Counted from the first letter of the stretch, positions 1 to 7,511 are shown. The stretch is 20,385 bases of DNA from JBHPHA01 sp042569905 (GCA_042569905.1 JBHPHA010000022.1:1-20385); one strand, 5' to 3'. Numbers and translations are program-made. The notes: generated by a model from the sequence alone, not told the origin.

Positions 1-423
1 AAAGAAATTGAAGGTGTGGATATCGACCCAGAAGGAGAGAGACTTATTTGTGAGTGGGTTAAGAAGAAATATGATAGTGATTTGGTTTTTCTAACACATT
101 ATCCATCTAAGGCGCGTCCTTTTTATGCTATGCCAAGTGAGGATCCTCAATATACTGAAAGTTTTGACTTGCTCTTCAGGGGTGTTGAAATTGCTACTGG
201 TGGGCAAAGAATTCATAATCTTGAGAAGTTAATAGAAAATATGAAGAAAAGGGGCTTGGAGCCAAAAGAATTTGAAAATTACCTGGAGATTTTTAGGTAT
301 GGAATGCCAACTCATGGGGGTTGGGGAATGGGGAGTGAAAGGATTGTGCAGAAAATATTAGGACTTAGTAATATTAAGGAAGCTGTTTTGTATCCGCGAG
401 ATGTGAAAAGATTGAGTCCGTAG
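1..423 (+). CDS. aspS: Aspartate--tRNA ligase, archaeal type, C-terminal part (5' end outside window)
   Basis: The reading frame is open from base 1, so this is the 3' end of a longer gene. The 141 visible residues are the C-terminal catalytic part of a class II aminoacyl-tRNA synthetase that charges tRNA with aspartate in the cytoplasm. Recognisable blocks are HYPSKARPFYAMP, FDLLFRGVEIATGGQRIH and the motif 3 region GGWGMGSERI, followed by AVLYPRDVKRLSP at the C-terminus. The YGMPTHGG and PRDVKRLSP wording fits the archaeal-type AspRS rather than AsnRS or the longer bacterial AspRS. Archaeal-type enzymes in bacteria are often non-discriminating and make Asp-tRNA(Asn), which GatCAB then amidates. 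gatB is present at 16942, which fits that route. Whether this enzyme is non-discriminating is inferred, because the anticodon-binding domain lies outside the window. Confidence 0.9.
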   Translation, partial: KEIEGVDIDPEGERLICEWVKKKYDSDLVFLTHYPSKARPFYAMPSEDPQYTESFDLLFRGVEIATGGQRIHNLEKLIENMKKRGLEPKEFENYLEIFRYGMPTHGGWGMGSERIVQKILGLSNIKEAVLYPRDVKRLSP

Positions 424-491
424 CTGGTGATAGTTTGTAAATAGATTTTCGGATGCATGAGTTATGATATAAGTAATAGATAAATATAAAA

Positions 492-1709
492 ATGAAAAGA
501 ATTCAAAAGAATCAAATGAAGCACAAGGAGAAATTAGACGTTGGAAAGATTAGACTTATCGATTTTCTATCTTTTTTCATGGGTTTTTCGTGGGCAATGC
601 TTGCCTATGTAATGTCTACCTATTTCTCTGAAGCAATGAAGAGTGATAATGTGAGTATTTTCTACTTAATTGCTTACGGAGTGATATTGGTCGTGCTTTT
701 GAATCTACATAAACTTATTAGGCATTTTGGAAAGAGTTTCATCTTTCATGCAGCTTTTATTGTGAAAGTTGTTGCTATTGTGTTTTTGGTAATTCTTCCA
801 GTAACGATTTGGGGAACAGGATTTATGGTTTTGTATATGATAGCCAATGGTATTTCGTGGGTGGCACTGGATACTATTTTAGAATCTTTTTCTAAAGATA
901 GTGAATCAGGAAGAATTAGGGGTTCTCATTTGGCAATTATGAATGCTGGATTTATTGCTGGACCACTTTTATCTTCCCAGATATTGGAAAGATTTGGATT
1001 TTCAGGCATCTTTCTCGTCATTCTGATCGTGCATTCAGTTGTTCTTGCGCTGGCATTGTTTGGTCTGCGTGGTACGAATCACAAATTTACGCAAAAGATT
1101 TCCGTAAAAGAGCTGCTTAAAAAGGTCCGAGGTAGGAGGAATGTGATGAGAATATATTACATATCCTTTGTTATGGAGGCTTTCTATGCTCTTATGTTGG
1201 CGTACGTGCCTATTTATTTGTTATCAAAAGGATACACATGGGAACAGTTAGGTATTGCTTTTACTATAATGTTGATTCCTTTTGTTATTGTTCAGTACCC
1301 AGTTGGAATAATTGCTGATAAAAAAACTGGAGAAAAGGAGATTTTAATCGCGGCTATTATGATTATGGGGCTTTCAACGTTGGTATTTTTTCTTACTAAT
1401 ACTTCTGATATTTTGATTTGGACAATTATTCTTTTTTGTACAAGAATAGGCGTCGCACTTATAGAGGTTTTAAGGGAATCATATTTCTACAAAAGAATTG
1501 ATGGTAGTGATGTGGATGTTATAAATTTCTTTAAAACATCAAAACCAGTCGCATACGTTTTTTCAATGTTGCTTGCAACGATTGTATTGTTTTTCTTCTC
1601 AATTAAGGCTATTTTTCTGCTTGTAGCCCTGATATCTTTTTCAGCTCTTTACCCAGCGTTTAAATTAGTGGATAATAGAAGTAGAAAAGAGGTGTTGAGT
1701 CGCGAATAA
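492..1709 (+). CDS. Major facilitator superfamily (MFS) transporter
   Basis: This is a 405-residue, strongly hydrophobic protein with about 12 predicted membrane spans, the usual size and layout of an MFS secondary transporter. After a basic N-terminus (residues 1-20) come two halves separated by a charged cytoplasmic loop around residues 195-220. The stretch GRIRGSHLAIMNAGFIAGPLLSS resembles the conserved fourth and fifth helices of MFS proteins, and the loop IIADKKTGEKE resembles the loop between helices 8 and 9 that mirrors motif A. The substrate cannot be told from the sequence. The start ATG has no Shine-Dalgarno site and is preceded by the A-rich run ATATAAAA. It lies 68 bases after aspS and 24 bases before the metallopeptidase gene, so the three may be co-transcribed. 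Family assignment is fairly secure; specificity is unknown. Confidence 0.75.
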   Translation: MKRIQKNQMKHKEKLDVGKIRLIDFLSFFMGFSWAMLAYVMSTYFSEAMKSDNVSIFYLIAYGVILVVLLNLHKLIRHFGKSFIFHAAFIVKVVAIVFLVILPVTIWGTGFMVLYMIANGISWVALDTILESFSKDSESGRIRGSHLAIMNAGFIAGPLLSSQILERFGFSGIFLVILIVHSVVLALALFGLRGTNHKFTQKISVKELLKKVRGRRNVMRIYYISFVMEAFYALMLAYVPIYLLSKGYTWEQLGIAFTIMLIPFVIVQYPVGIIADKKTGEKEILIAAIMIMGLSTLVFFLTNTSDILIWTIILFCTRIGVALIEVLRESYFYKRIDGSDVDVINFFKTSKPVAYVFSMLLATIVLFFFSIKAIFLLVALISFSALYPAFKLVDNRSRKEVLSRE

Positions 1710-1733
1710 TAAATTGTACTCAGATTACTTGTA

Positions 1734-2303
1734 ATGAAAAATAAAATAAAGAGAAATATATCATTGAGAGGGGAGAATGTCGAATATGTTTTAAAAAGGA
1801 GTAGGCGAGCTAAGAATGTTCGCTTAGTGATTTGTTGCGAGAGCGGTCTAACCGTTATCGTTCCTAGTCAGGTTGATACCAGTAGAGTGGAGAGTTTTAT
1901 TTTTCAAAAAACCGAATGGATCCTTCGAAAAATAAAAGAAATGAGAAATAGTGGAAAGAGGAGTTTGTTTCATTCTAAGACAAGGCGGGACTATATTGCA
2001 TGTAAAGAAAATGCCAGGGATTTAGTAATACGGAGATTGGAATTTTTTAATAAATATTATAATCTCGACTACAAAAGAGTCGCCATTAGGAATCAGAGAA
2101 CAAGATGGGGCAGTTGCTCTTCAATAGGTAATCTTAATTTTAATTTTAGAATAATTTTTTTGTCAGATGAGTTAGTAGACTATCTTATTGTTCACGAGCT
2201 TTGTCATCTTCAAGAAATGAATCACTCAAGAGAATTCTGGAAATTAGTTGAAAAAACAATTCCAGATCATAATGAACTTTCAAAAAGATTGCGCGGAATG
2301 TAG
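1734..2303 (+). CDS. YgjP-type (DUF45/SprT-like) zinc metallopeptidase
   Basis: This 189-residue protein carries the signature of the YgjP/DUF45 family. RTRWGSCSS lies at residues 122-130, the zinc-binding HELCH at 154-158 and NHSREFW at 163-169. The two histidines of HELCH bind zinc and its glutamate is the catalytic base. The following NHS..FW block supplies the third ligand in this family. Members are small soluble putative metalloproteases, and their biological substrates are poorly known. The N-terminal 60 residues form the usual beta-rich lead-in. There is no signal peptide, so the protein should be cytoplasmic. The start at 1734 has no Shine-Dalgarno site. It follows the MFS gene by 24 bases, probably in one transcript. 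Length and motifs are complete, so it should be intact. Confidence 0.85.
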   Translation: MKNKIKRNISLRGENVEYVLKRSRRAKNVRLVICCESGLTVIVPSQVDTSRVESFIFQKTEWILRKIKEMRNSGKRSLFHSKTRRDYIACKENARDLVIRRLEFFNKYYNLDYKRVAIRNQRTRWGSCSSIGNLNFNFRIIFLSDELVDYLIVHELCHLQEMNHSREFWKLVEKTIPDHNELSKRLRGM

Positions 2304-2315
2304 AAGGAAATGATA

Positions 2316-2344
2316 TTGACAAAATAATTAAAATATGCTAACTT
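2316..2344 (+). promoter_or_regulatory. Promoter of the putative small RNA
   Basis: A perfect TTGACA (2316-2321) is followed after 17 bases by TAACTT (2339-2344). TG at 2336-2337 gives an extended -10 element. The predicted start is near 2351. The only thing between this start and the terminator at 2488 is non-coding sequence, so this promoter seems to serve a small RNA. Confidence 0.6.
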
Positions 2345-2350
2345 TAGGGT

Positions 2351-2488
2351 ATTGAAAGGTGCAACGGTATCTGTATAAATGTTTTTAGTTTTTAATGTAA
2401 AGGGCAATTGCGAGGGAAACTTTAAAAAGAGGGAGCATTTTGTAGTGATGTCGAACTAATCTCGCAAGGTTAGGCATCGCTTTTTTTA
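2351..2488 (+). ncRNA. Putative structured small RNA with pseudoknot and terminator
   Basis: This stretch of about 138 bases lies between its own promoter (2316-2344) and a run of seven Ts (2481-2487). It contains no convincing reading frame. The 3' hairpin pairs 2444-2452 with 2473-2481 (nine pairs, two of them G-U) and leads straight into the T run, like an intrinsic terminator. The hairpin loop holds CTCGCAA (2461-2467), which is the exact complement of TTGCGAG (2408-2414) upstream, so a pseudoknot, or a switch between two folds, is possible. The rpsL promoter starts only about 60 bases downstream, so this looks like a separate transcript rather than an rpsL leader. I do not recognise the family. 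It shows no hallmarks of tmRNA, 6S, RNase P or SRP RNA. Boundaries are predicted from the promoter and terminator only. Confidence 0.5.
2444..2488 (+). terminator. Intrinsic terminator of the putative small RNA
   Basis: The nine-pair stem AGTGATGTC/GGCATCGCT (2444-2452 with 2473-2481, two G-U pairs) has a 20-base loop and is followed by seven Ts. The large loop is unusual for a plain terminator and contains bases complementary to 2408-2414. Confidence 0.55.
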
Positions 2489-2546
2489 TTAAAAATAAAA
2501 GAGCGACAGTTTGAAGGCTATTTTTGTTAAAAATGCTTAAAAACAT

Positions 2547-2575
2547 TTGACAAATTCGAAAGTTTTGTTTAATAT
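2547..2575 (+). promoter_or_regulatory. Promoter of the rpsL-rpsG-fusA operon
   Basis: TTGACA (2547-2552), a 17-base spacer and TAATAT (2570-2575) predict a start near 2582. This leaves a leader of about 110 bases before rpsL. The leader is A+T-rich and contains a short GCTA/TAGC hairpin followed by seven Ts near 2584-2604. Confidence 0.75.
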
Positions 2576-2691
2576 AGTTCTAGCTAGTCAGATAGCGATT
2601 TTTTTGATATTGTAAATAATAGAAATTGTAATATGAATGGTCTGCAGTGAAAGAAATAACACATTGTATGATTCATTTAAAAGGAACTTAA

Positions 2692-3108
2692 ATGCCAACG
2701 ATAAATCAATTAAAGAAAAAACCAAGAAAAACAGCGCAAAAGAAATCTAAGTCTCCAGCGATGACTTATGTTTTTAATACGTTGAAGAATAAGCCAGTTG
2801 AATCTCAAGGACCTTTCAAGAGAGGGGTTTGTCTTAGTGTTAAAACAACTACACCTAAAAAACCTAACTCAGCACTTAGAAAAATTGCTAGGGTACGTCT
2901 TACTAACGGAATGGAAGTAACTGCTTATATTCCTGGAATCGGACATAACCTGCAAGAGCATTCAATCGTTATGATCAGAGGTGGAAGAGTAAGAGATTTG
3001 CCAGGTGTGCGTTATCACGTTGTTCGTGGAGTACTTGATACTGCTGGAGTAGATGGAAGAAAAAGAGGAAGATCAAAGTATGGTGCTAAGATGCCAAAGG
3101 CTGAATAA
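2692..3108 (+). CDS. rpsL: Small ribosomal subunit protein uS12
   Basis: This is ribosomal protein S12, which sits at the decoding centre of the 30S subunit and helps monitor codon-anticodon pairing. The near-invariant TTTPKKPNSALRKIARVRLTNG and YIPGIGHNLQEHS blocks are present, as is the C-terminal RSKYGAKMPKAE. The lysines where streptomycin-resistance changes usually fall look normal. At 138 residues it is about 14 longer than the E. coli protein. The extra residues lie near positions 22-40, before the conserved KRGVC. This is the only housekeeping gene here with a clear Shine-Dalgarno site (AAGGA, six bases before ATG). It is first in the str operon and is followed by rpsG after 72 bases. 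Confidence 0.98.
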   Translation: MPTINQLKKKPRKTAQKKSKSPAMTYVFNTLKNKPVESQGPFKRGVCLSVKTTTPKKPNSALRKIARVRLTNGMEVTAYIPGIGHNLQEHSIVMIRGGRVRDLPGVRYHVVRGVLDTAGVDGRKRGRSKYGAKMPKAE

Positions 3109-3180
3109 GTAAAAGTGTATAATTTAAAATATTAAGATTTTCACGTCGCAATGGTGTGTGCGGGGTGTGGTATGAATTAA

Positions 3181-3648
3181 ATGTCTAGAAGAAATAGAAA
3201 ATATCCAAATCATTGGAAAGCAGATTCTAAGTATAGCAATATGTTAGTCGGACGTTTCGTTGGACATATTTTGCAGGATGGAAAAAGAAGTATTGCTGAA
3301 AAAATTGTTTATGATGCTTTTGATATCATTCATGAAAAAACCAAAAAAGGTGGTTTGAATGTATTTGAACAAGCTATTAAAAACGTTTCTCCGCTTTTGG
3401 CTGTAAAGTCAAGAAGAATTGGTGGAGCTAATTACCAAGTTCCTATTCAGGTTTCTGGTGATGCAAGACAAACTTTGGCAATGTGCTGGATTAAGGATGC
3501 ATGTAACTCTAAGAAAGGAAGTAGTATGGCCAATAAGTTAGCTGATGAGTTAGTTGACGCTTCAACTAAGGTTGGTACTGCTATGAAGAAGAGAGAAGAT
3601 ACTCATAGAATGGCGGAATCTAATAGAGCTTTTGCTCATTTTGCCTAG
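3181..3648 (+). CDS. rpsG: Small ribosomal subunit protein uS7
   Basis: This is ribosomal protein S7, the primary assembly protein of the 30S head that contacts the 3' domain of 16S rRNA and the E-site tRNA. The 155 residues match the usual length. Conserved blocks include LINGKRS-like LQDGKRSIAEKIVYDA, the VKSRRIGGANYQVP loop and the C-terminal KREDTHRMAESNRAFAHF. No Shine-Dalgarno site precedes the ATG. The 72-base gap after rpsL contains a G-rich stretch (near 3143-3172). In E. coli, S7 represses its own synthesis by binding the S12-S7 gap, and whether this gap plays that role is unknown. Downstream lies a strong 16-pair hairpin before fusA. Confidence 0.98.
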   Translation: MSRRNRKYPNHWKADSKYSNMLVGRFVGHILQDGKRSIAEKIVYDAFDIIHEKTKKGGLNVFEQAIKNVSPLLAVKSRRIGGANYQVPIQVSGDARQTLAMCWIKDACNSKKGSSMANKLADELVDASTKVGTAMKKREDTHRMAESNRAFAHFA

Positions 3649-3660
3649 TATATAGATCGT

Positions 3661-3722
3661 TTTAAGTGTCTAGCTTTATTGATATTAATTTTTCAATATA
3701 TAAGCTAGGCGCTTAAATTTTA
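3661..3722 (+). terminator. Long hairpin between rpsG and fusA, probable partial terminator
   Basis: Bases 3661-3676 pair with 3702-3717 (16 pairs, two G-U) and an inner ATTGA/TCAAT pair can extend the helix. The hairpin is followed by AATTTTAT rather than a clean T run. It may reduce read-through into fusA or serve as an RNA-processing site. Confidence 0.5.
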
Positions 3723-3817
3723 TAAAAATTAAATTTTTTAAATAATAAAAAATATTTATAGTTCGCAGCTTCTACTGTTAAATCATTGTAGTAGATCGAA
3801 TTAATAAATCCATAAAA

Positions 3818-5944
3818 ATGGACATTAAGAATTTAAGAAACATTGGAATTATTGCTCATATTGATGGTGGTAAAACTACTACTACTGAGCGTATCTTGTA
3901 TTACACAGGTGTAAGTCACAAGATTGGTGAGGTACATGAAGGTGAGGCTACTATGGATTGGATGGAACAAGAGCGAGAAAGAGGTATCACTATTACTAGT
4001 GCTGCTACTACTTGTTTTTGGAAGGATCACCAAATCAATATAATCGATACACCAGGTCACGTAGACTTTACTGTTGAAGTAGAGAGGTCTCTTCGTGTGC
4101 TTGATGGTGCTGTTGCAATTTTTGATGGTAAAGAAGGTGTTGAGCCTCAATCAGAAACTGTTTGGCGTCAAGCTGATAAATATAATGTTCCAAGAATGTG
4201 CTTTATTAATAAGATTGATAAGGAAGGAGCAGATTTTGACAACGCTTTGAAATCAATTCATGACAGACTTACTCCAAATGCAGTGGCAATTCAAATGCCA
4301 ATTGGAGAAAGAGATGCTTTTGAAGGAGTTATTGATTTGATTAAAATGAAAGCTTATAACTTCGAGGGAACTATGGGTGAAAAAGTCATTGAAAAGGAGA
4401 TTCCTGCTGAGTTACTAGAAAAAGCAAAAACTAAGAGGGAAGAATTGGTGGAGAGGGTTTCTGAAACTGATGAACAATTGACTGATAAATATCTTGGAGG
4501 AGAAGAGATTACAGAAGAGGAGATTAAAATTGCTCTTAGAAAAGCTGTTATTGATGTGAAATTAATCCCAGTTTTAACTGGTACAGCTCTTAGAAATAAG
4601 GGTGTTCAATTAGTTTTGGATGCAGTTTTGGATTATCTTCCAGCTCCAATTGATCTTCCATCTACTAAAGCAATAGACGCTAATACTGGAGATGATATTG
4701 AAATTAAGCACTCAGAGGATGAACCATTTGCAGCGTTAGCTTTCAAAGTCGCTACAGATCCATTTGTTGGACAGCTGACATTTTTTAGAATTTACTCAGG
4801 TAAACTTAAAGCTGGATCATATATTTATAATTCCACAAAGGAACAAAAAGAAAGAATTGGTAGAATCTTGAGGATGCACTCAGATCAAAGAGAAGAAGTT
4901 GAGGAATTAGGTGTAGGTGAAATTGGTGCGTTGGTAGGTTTGAAAAATACAACTACAGGAGATACTCTTTGTGACATTGATAAAAAAGTTATTTTAGAGA
5001 AAATGGTTTTCCCAGAGCCAGTTATTGATATTGCTATTGAGCCAAAAACCAAAGTTGATCAAGAGAGAATGGGAATTGCTCTTGGTAAGCTATCTGCAGA
5101 AGACCCAACGTTTAGAGTAAAGACTGATGAGGAAACGGGTCAAACTATTATTTCAGGAATGGGAGAACTTCACTTAGACGTGTTGGTTGATAGAATGAAA
5201 AGGGAGTTTAATGTTGAAGCGAACATTGGTCAACCTCAAGTAGCTTATAGAGAAACTATTAAGGGTACGTCTGAAGCTGAAGGTAAATATATCAAACAGT
5301 CTGGTGGACGTGGTCAGTATGGTCATTGTTGGATTAGAATCGAACCTCTAGTAATTGAAGAAGGTGCAGAAGAGGATGAGGAGAAAGATTCTAAGAAGGT
5401 AGGATTTGAATTTTCAAATGAGATTAAGGGTGGAACTATTCCACAAGAATATATTCCTCATGTTGAAAAGGGTATTGTTGCGGCTATGACAAATGGTGTT
5501 ATTGCTGGATATCCAATGGTAGATATAAAGGCTACTTTATATGATGGAAGCTTCCATGACGTAGATTCTTCTGAATCAGCGTTTAAGGTGGCAGGATCAA
5601 TGGCATTCAAATCAGCAGCAAGACGTGCTAATCCAATACTATTGGAACCTATTATGAAAGTTGTTATTACTACTCCAGAACAATTTATGGGAGACGTTGT
5701 TGGAGATGTTAATGCAAAAAGAGGAATCGTTAGGGAGATAAATGACAGGGGAGAAGGAAATGCTTTAATCAAGGAGATTGAATCTGAAATCCCTCTATCA
5801 GCTATGTTCGGTTACGCTACTCAACTTAGAAGTATGACTCAAGGTAGGGCTAGTTATGCTATGGAATTTGATAAGTACGCTGAAGTGCCTGCTAATATTG
5901 CTCAAGAACTTACAAAGGGAAGTGGAGATTCTGATGCTGAATAG
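3818..5944 (+). CDS. fusA: Elongation factor G
   Basis: EF-G is the GTPase that drives translocation of tRNA and mRNA on the ribosome and helps ribosome recycling. The 708 residues cover all five domains. The P-loop is AHIDGGKTTTTER (residues 13-25), where most EF-Gs have DAGK. DTPGHVDFT and NKIDKEGAD are the G3 and G4 motifs. Later blocks are ISGMGELHLDVLVDRMKREF and GGRGQYGHCWIR in domain IV. There is a short acidic insert (EEGAEEDEEKDSKK) in domain IV and an acidic C-terminus. The ATG has no Shine-Dalgarno site, only ATCCATAAAA. It is third in the str operon. tuf, which often follows fusA, is absent, and a terminator comes next. A six-pair hairpin (TCTACT/AGTAGA, about 3769-3795) lies in its leader. 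Confidence 0.98.
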   Translation: MDIKNLRNIGIIAHIDGGKTTTTERILYYTGVSHKIGEVHEGEATMDWMEQERERGITITSAATTCFWKDHQINIIDTPGHVDFTVEVERSLRVLDGAVAIFDGKEGVEPQSETVWRQADKYNVPRMCFINKIDKEGADFDNALKSIHDRLTPNAVAIQMPIGERDAFEGVIDLIKMKAYNFEGTMGEKVIEKEIPAELLEKAKTKREELVERVSETDEQLTDKYLGGEEITEEEIKIALRKAVIDVKLIPVLTGTALRNKGVQLVLDAVLDYLPAPIDLPSTKAIDANTGDDIEIKHSEDEPFAALAFKVATDPFVGQLTFFRIYSGKLKAGSYIYNSTKEQKERIGRILRMHSDQREEVEELGVGEIGALVGLKNTTTGDTLCDIDKKVILEKMVFPEPVIDIAIEPKTKVDQERMGIALGKLSAEDPTFRVKTDEETGQTIISGMGELHLDVLVDRMKREFNVEANIGQPQVAYRETIKGTSEAEGKYIKQSGGRGQYGHCWIRIEPLVIEEGAEEDEEKDSKKVGFEFSNEIKGGTIPQEYIPHVEKGIVAAMTNGVIAGYPMVDIKATLYDGSFHDVDSSESAFKVAGSMAFKSAARRANPILLEPIMKVVITTPEQFMGDVVGDVNAKRGIVREINDRGEGNALIKEIESEIPLSAMFGYATQLRSMTQGRASYAMEFDKYAEVPANIAQELTKGSGDSDAE

Positions 5945-5957
5945 ATAGTCGTTTCTT

Positions 5958-6000
5958 TAAAGCTCTGTGGATGTTATGTTTACAGAGCTTTATTTTTATG
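5958..6000 (+). terminator. Intrinsic terminator of the str operon
   Basis: The eleven-pair perfect stem TAAAGCTCTGT/ACAGAGCTTTA (5958-5968 with 5982-5992) is followed by TTTTTATG. It directly follows the fusA stop codon. Confidence 0.85.
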
Positions 6001-6018
6001 AAATAGGTGAGTTTTTAT

Positions 6019-6050
6019 TTGACAAAAAAAGAAATGGGTAGTAGTATACT
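6019..6050 (+). promoter_or_regulatory. Promoter of secE and downstream genes
   Basis: TTGACA (6019-6024) is followed by TAGTAT (6042-6047) after 17 bases. The better -10 match TATACT (6045-6050) lies after 20. The start is predicted near 6055, immediately before a terminator-like hairpin at 6058-6076. Confidence 0.65.
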
Positions 6051-6057
6051 TATTGAG

Positions 6058-6077
6058 AAAAGCCCTTCGGGCTTTTT
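6058..6077 (+). promoter_or_regulatory. Terminator-like hairpin at the start of the secE transcript
   Basis: The perfect eight-pair stem AAAAGCCC/GGGCTTTT has a TTC loop and five Ts. It lies only a few bases downstream of the predicted transcription start and 17 bases before secE. It may be an attenuator, a stabilising 5' hairpin, or a backup terminator for transcripts entering from fusA. Confidence 0.6.
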
Positions 6078-6093
6078 AAAAAACTAAAAAAAT

Positions 6094-6282
6094 ATGTTTT
6101 CAAAAATTGTAAATTTTATCAGAGAAGCTAAAATAGAACTACAGAAGGTCAGTTGGCCAACAAAGCCGCAGGTTATTAACTACACAGGTTTAGTTATTGG
6201 TGTTGGTCTTGTTATGGCAATCTTTTTAGGGGGATTAGATTATATTTTTAGTGAGATTTTGAAGGAAATTATTATAAAATAG
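6094..6282 (+). CDS. secE: Preprotein translocase subunit SecE
   Basis: SecE clamps SecY in the SecYEG protein-conducting channel of the cytoplasmic membrane. The 62-residue protein has the minimal single-span form seen in most bacteria. The amphipathic surface helix holds the family signature ELQKVSWPTKPQVINYT (residues 15-31). A single membrane helix follows at about 33-56 (LVIGVGLVMAIFLGGLDYIF). No Shine-Dalgarno site precedes the ATG, which is preceded by a run of A bases. The gene order secE-nusG-rplK-rplA is the classic one and supports the call. Confidence 0.95.
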   Translation: MFSKIVNFIREAKIELQKVSWPTKPQVINYTGLVIGVGLVMAIFLGGLDYIFSEILKEIIIK

Positions 6283-6337
6283 ATGCGAATTAGCATACGA
6301 ACTATGTGAAAAATGTTTAATTTCAATATAGTTTGGA

Positions 6338-6343
6338 TATAAT
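6338..6343 (+). promoter_or_regulatory. Possible internal promoter before nusG (-10 element)
   Basis: A perfect TATAAT lies 18 bases before the nusG ATG. The -35 is poor (TTTAAT at 6316-6321, 16-base spacer). If active, it would give a leader of about 11 bases with no Shine-Dalgarno site. Confidence 0.35.
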
Positions 6344-6361
6344 TCGAATTAATCTTCGAAT

Positions 6362-6907
6362 ATGGCAAAGCAATCACAACATCATGGAAGGTCTTGGTAT
6401 GTTCTTCACACCTATTCAGGTTATGAGGATAATGTAGCAAGAAATTTAAAACAAAGAATTGAATCTTTAGATATGCAAGATTTGATTTTTGATGTGATAG
6501 TACCAAAAGAAAAGCGTATTAAAATTAAAAATGGTAAGAGGGTGATGGTTGAGGAAAGGATCTACCCTGGGTACGTTTTGGTAGATATGGTAGTAACTGA
6601 TGCCTCTTGGTACGTTGTTAGAAATACTCCAAATGTAACTGGATTTATTGGAATGGGAACAACTCCTACCCCAGTTAGCTTAGAAGAGGTGAGGAGTTTG
6701 AAAAAGAGAATGGGTGCTGAAGAGCCAAAATATAAAATCGATGTTAAGATTGGTGATGCAATTAAGATTAATGAGGGACCATTTAAGGACTTTGACGGGA
6801 AGGTTGATGGGATTGATGATGATAAGGGTAAGGTTAGAGTTTTGGTGTCTATGTTTGGGAGAGAAACTCCTGTAGAGCTAGATTTTCTTCAAGTAAGAAA
6901 GATTTAA
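6362..6907 (+). CDS. nusG: Transcription termination/antitermination protein NusG
   Basis: NusG binds the clamp of RNA polymerase through its N-terminal NGN domain and links it to Rho or the ribosome through the C-terminal KOW domain. The NGN domain (about residues 10-115) starts with RSWYVLHTYSGYEDNVARNL and includes YPGYVLVDM and VRNTPNVTGFIG. The KOW domain (about 128-181) contains GDAIKINEGPFKDFDGKV and ends with VELDFLQVRKI. The 181 residues are the usual length. No Shine-Dalgarno site is seen before the ATG. It lies 79 bases after secE, and the rplK leader follows after 80 bases. Confidence 0.97.
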   Translation: MAKQSQHHGRSWYVLHTYSGYEDNVARNLKQRIESLDMQDLIFDVIVPKEKRIKIKNGKRVMVEERIYPGYVLVDMVVTDASWYVVRNTPNVTGFIGMGTTPTPVSLEEVRSLKKRMGAEEPKYKIDVKIGDAIKINEGPFKDFDGKVDGIDDDKGKVRVLVSMFGRETPVELDFLQVRKI

Positions 6908-6987
6908 TTAATTATAAATAAGATTAAGTTATACTCAAGAGTCAGTGAATTGAGATTTGCTACGTAAGAGTTTATTATTATAAAAAT

Positions 6988-7407
6988 ATGGCAGAGTTAA
7001 AAACAGTTATTAAATTACAAATTCCTGCAGGAAAAGCTAATCCTGCTCCTCCAGTTGGACCAGCTTTGGGTCAACATGGTTTAAATATTCAAGATTTTTG
7101 TAATCGTTTCAATGATGCAACTAAAGATAAGATGGGAGATGTTGTTCCTGTTGAAATTAGTGTATATGAGGACAGATCATTTGATTTCATAATGAAAACT
7201 CCTCCAGCAGCAGAGCTTTTAAAGAAGGCTGCTGGTGTTAAAAAAGGAGCTGGAAACCCATTAACTGATAAGGTTGGTAAGGTTACAAAAGACCAGGTGA
7301 AAGAGATTGCAGAAATCAAAATGGAGGACTTGAATGCTGATGACATTGAAGGTGCAATGAAGATTGTTGCAGGAACAGCAAGATCAATGGGAATTACTGT
7401 TGAATAA
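6988..7407 (+). CDS. rplK: Large ribosomal subunit protein uL11
   Basis: L11 binds 23S rRNA in the GTPase-associated centre at the base of the L7/L12 stalk. The 139 residues match the usual length of about 141. The proline-rich N-terminal block LQIPAGKANPAPPVGPALGQ is near invariant. The C-terminal rRNA-binding domain ends with IVAGTARSMGITVE, as is typical. There is no Shine-Dalgarno site; the ATG follows TTATAAAAAT. The 80-base leader holds a short hairpin (CTCAA/TTGAG, 6934-6954). L1 commonly represses this operon from such leaders, but I cannot confirm an L1 site. A perfect palindrome overlaps the stop codon. Confidence 0.98.
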   Translation: MAELKTVIKLQIPAGKANPAPPVGPALGQHGLNIQDFCNRFNDATKDKMGDVVPVEISVYEDRSFDFIMKTPPAAELLKKAAGVKKGAGNPLTDKVGKVTKDQVKEIAEIKMEDLNADDIEGAMKIVAGTARSMGITVE

Positions 7408-7428
7408 AGTTTTTTAAAAAACTTTATT
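7403..7428. repeat. 26-bp perfect palindrome overlapping the rplK stop codon
   Basis: Bases 7403-7428 are identical to their own reverse complement. The centre is six Ts followed by six As, flanked by AATAAAG and CTTTATT. The rplK stop TAA is 7405-7407. In RNA it would form a weak A-U hairpin in the rplK-rplA gap. Confidence 0.8.
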
Positions 7429-7511
7429 GGAATCTAGAGGTAGAATTATTATAAATTTTAATAGTGGGAGAAGAGTATTGTGAAGTATTTTTCGTTTACC
7501 ACAAAAATATT

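Noticed and set aside
2304..2691. tRNA, tmRNA, 6S or RNase P RNA in the long gap before rpsL
   Set aside because: No cloverleaf, CCA end, tRNA-like domain or conserved RNase P or SRP cores could be found. Only the unrecognised structured element and two promoters are visible.
3833..4150. Minus-strand open frame inside fusA
   Set aside because: It is antisense to the conserved GTPase domain of EF-G, has no ribosome site, and its product looks like the usual low-quality shadow. The same applies to the minus-strand frame at 5458-5772.
7464..7511. Upstream GTG start for rplA
   Set aside because: It would add MGEEYCEVFFVYHKNI, which does not resemble any L1 N-terminus. The ATG at 7512 gives the normal MKRGKKY start.
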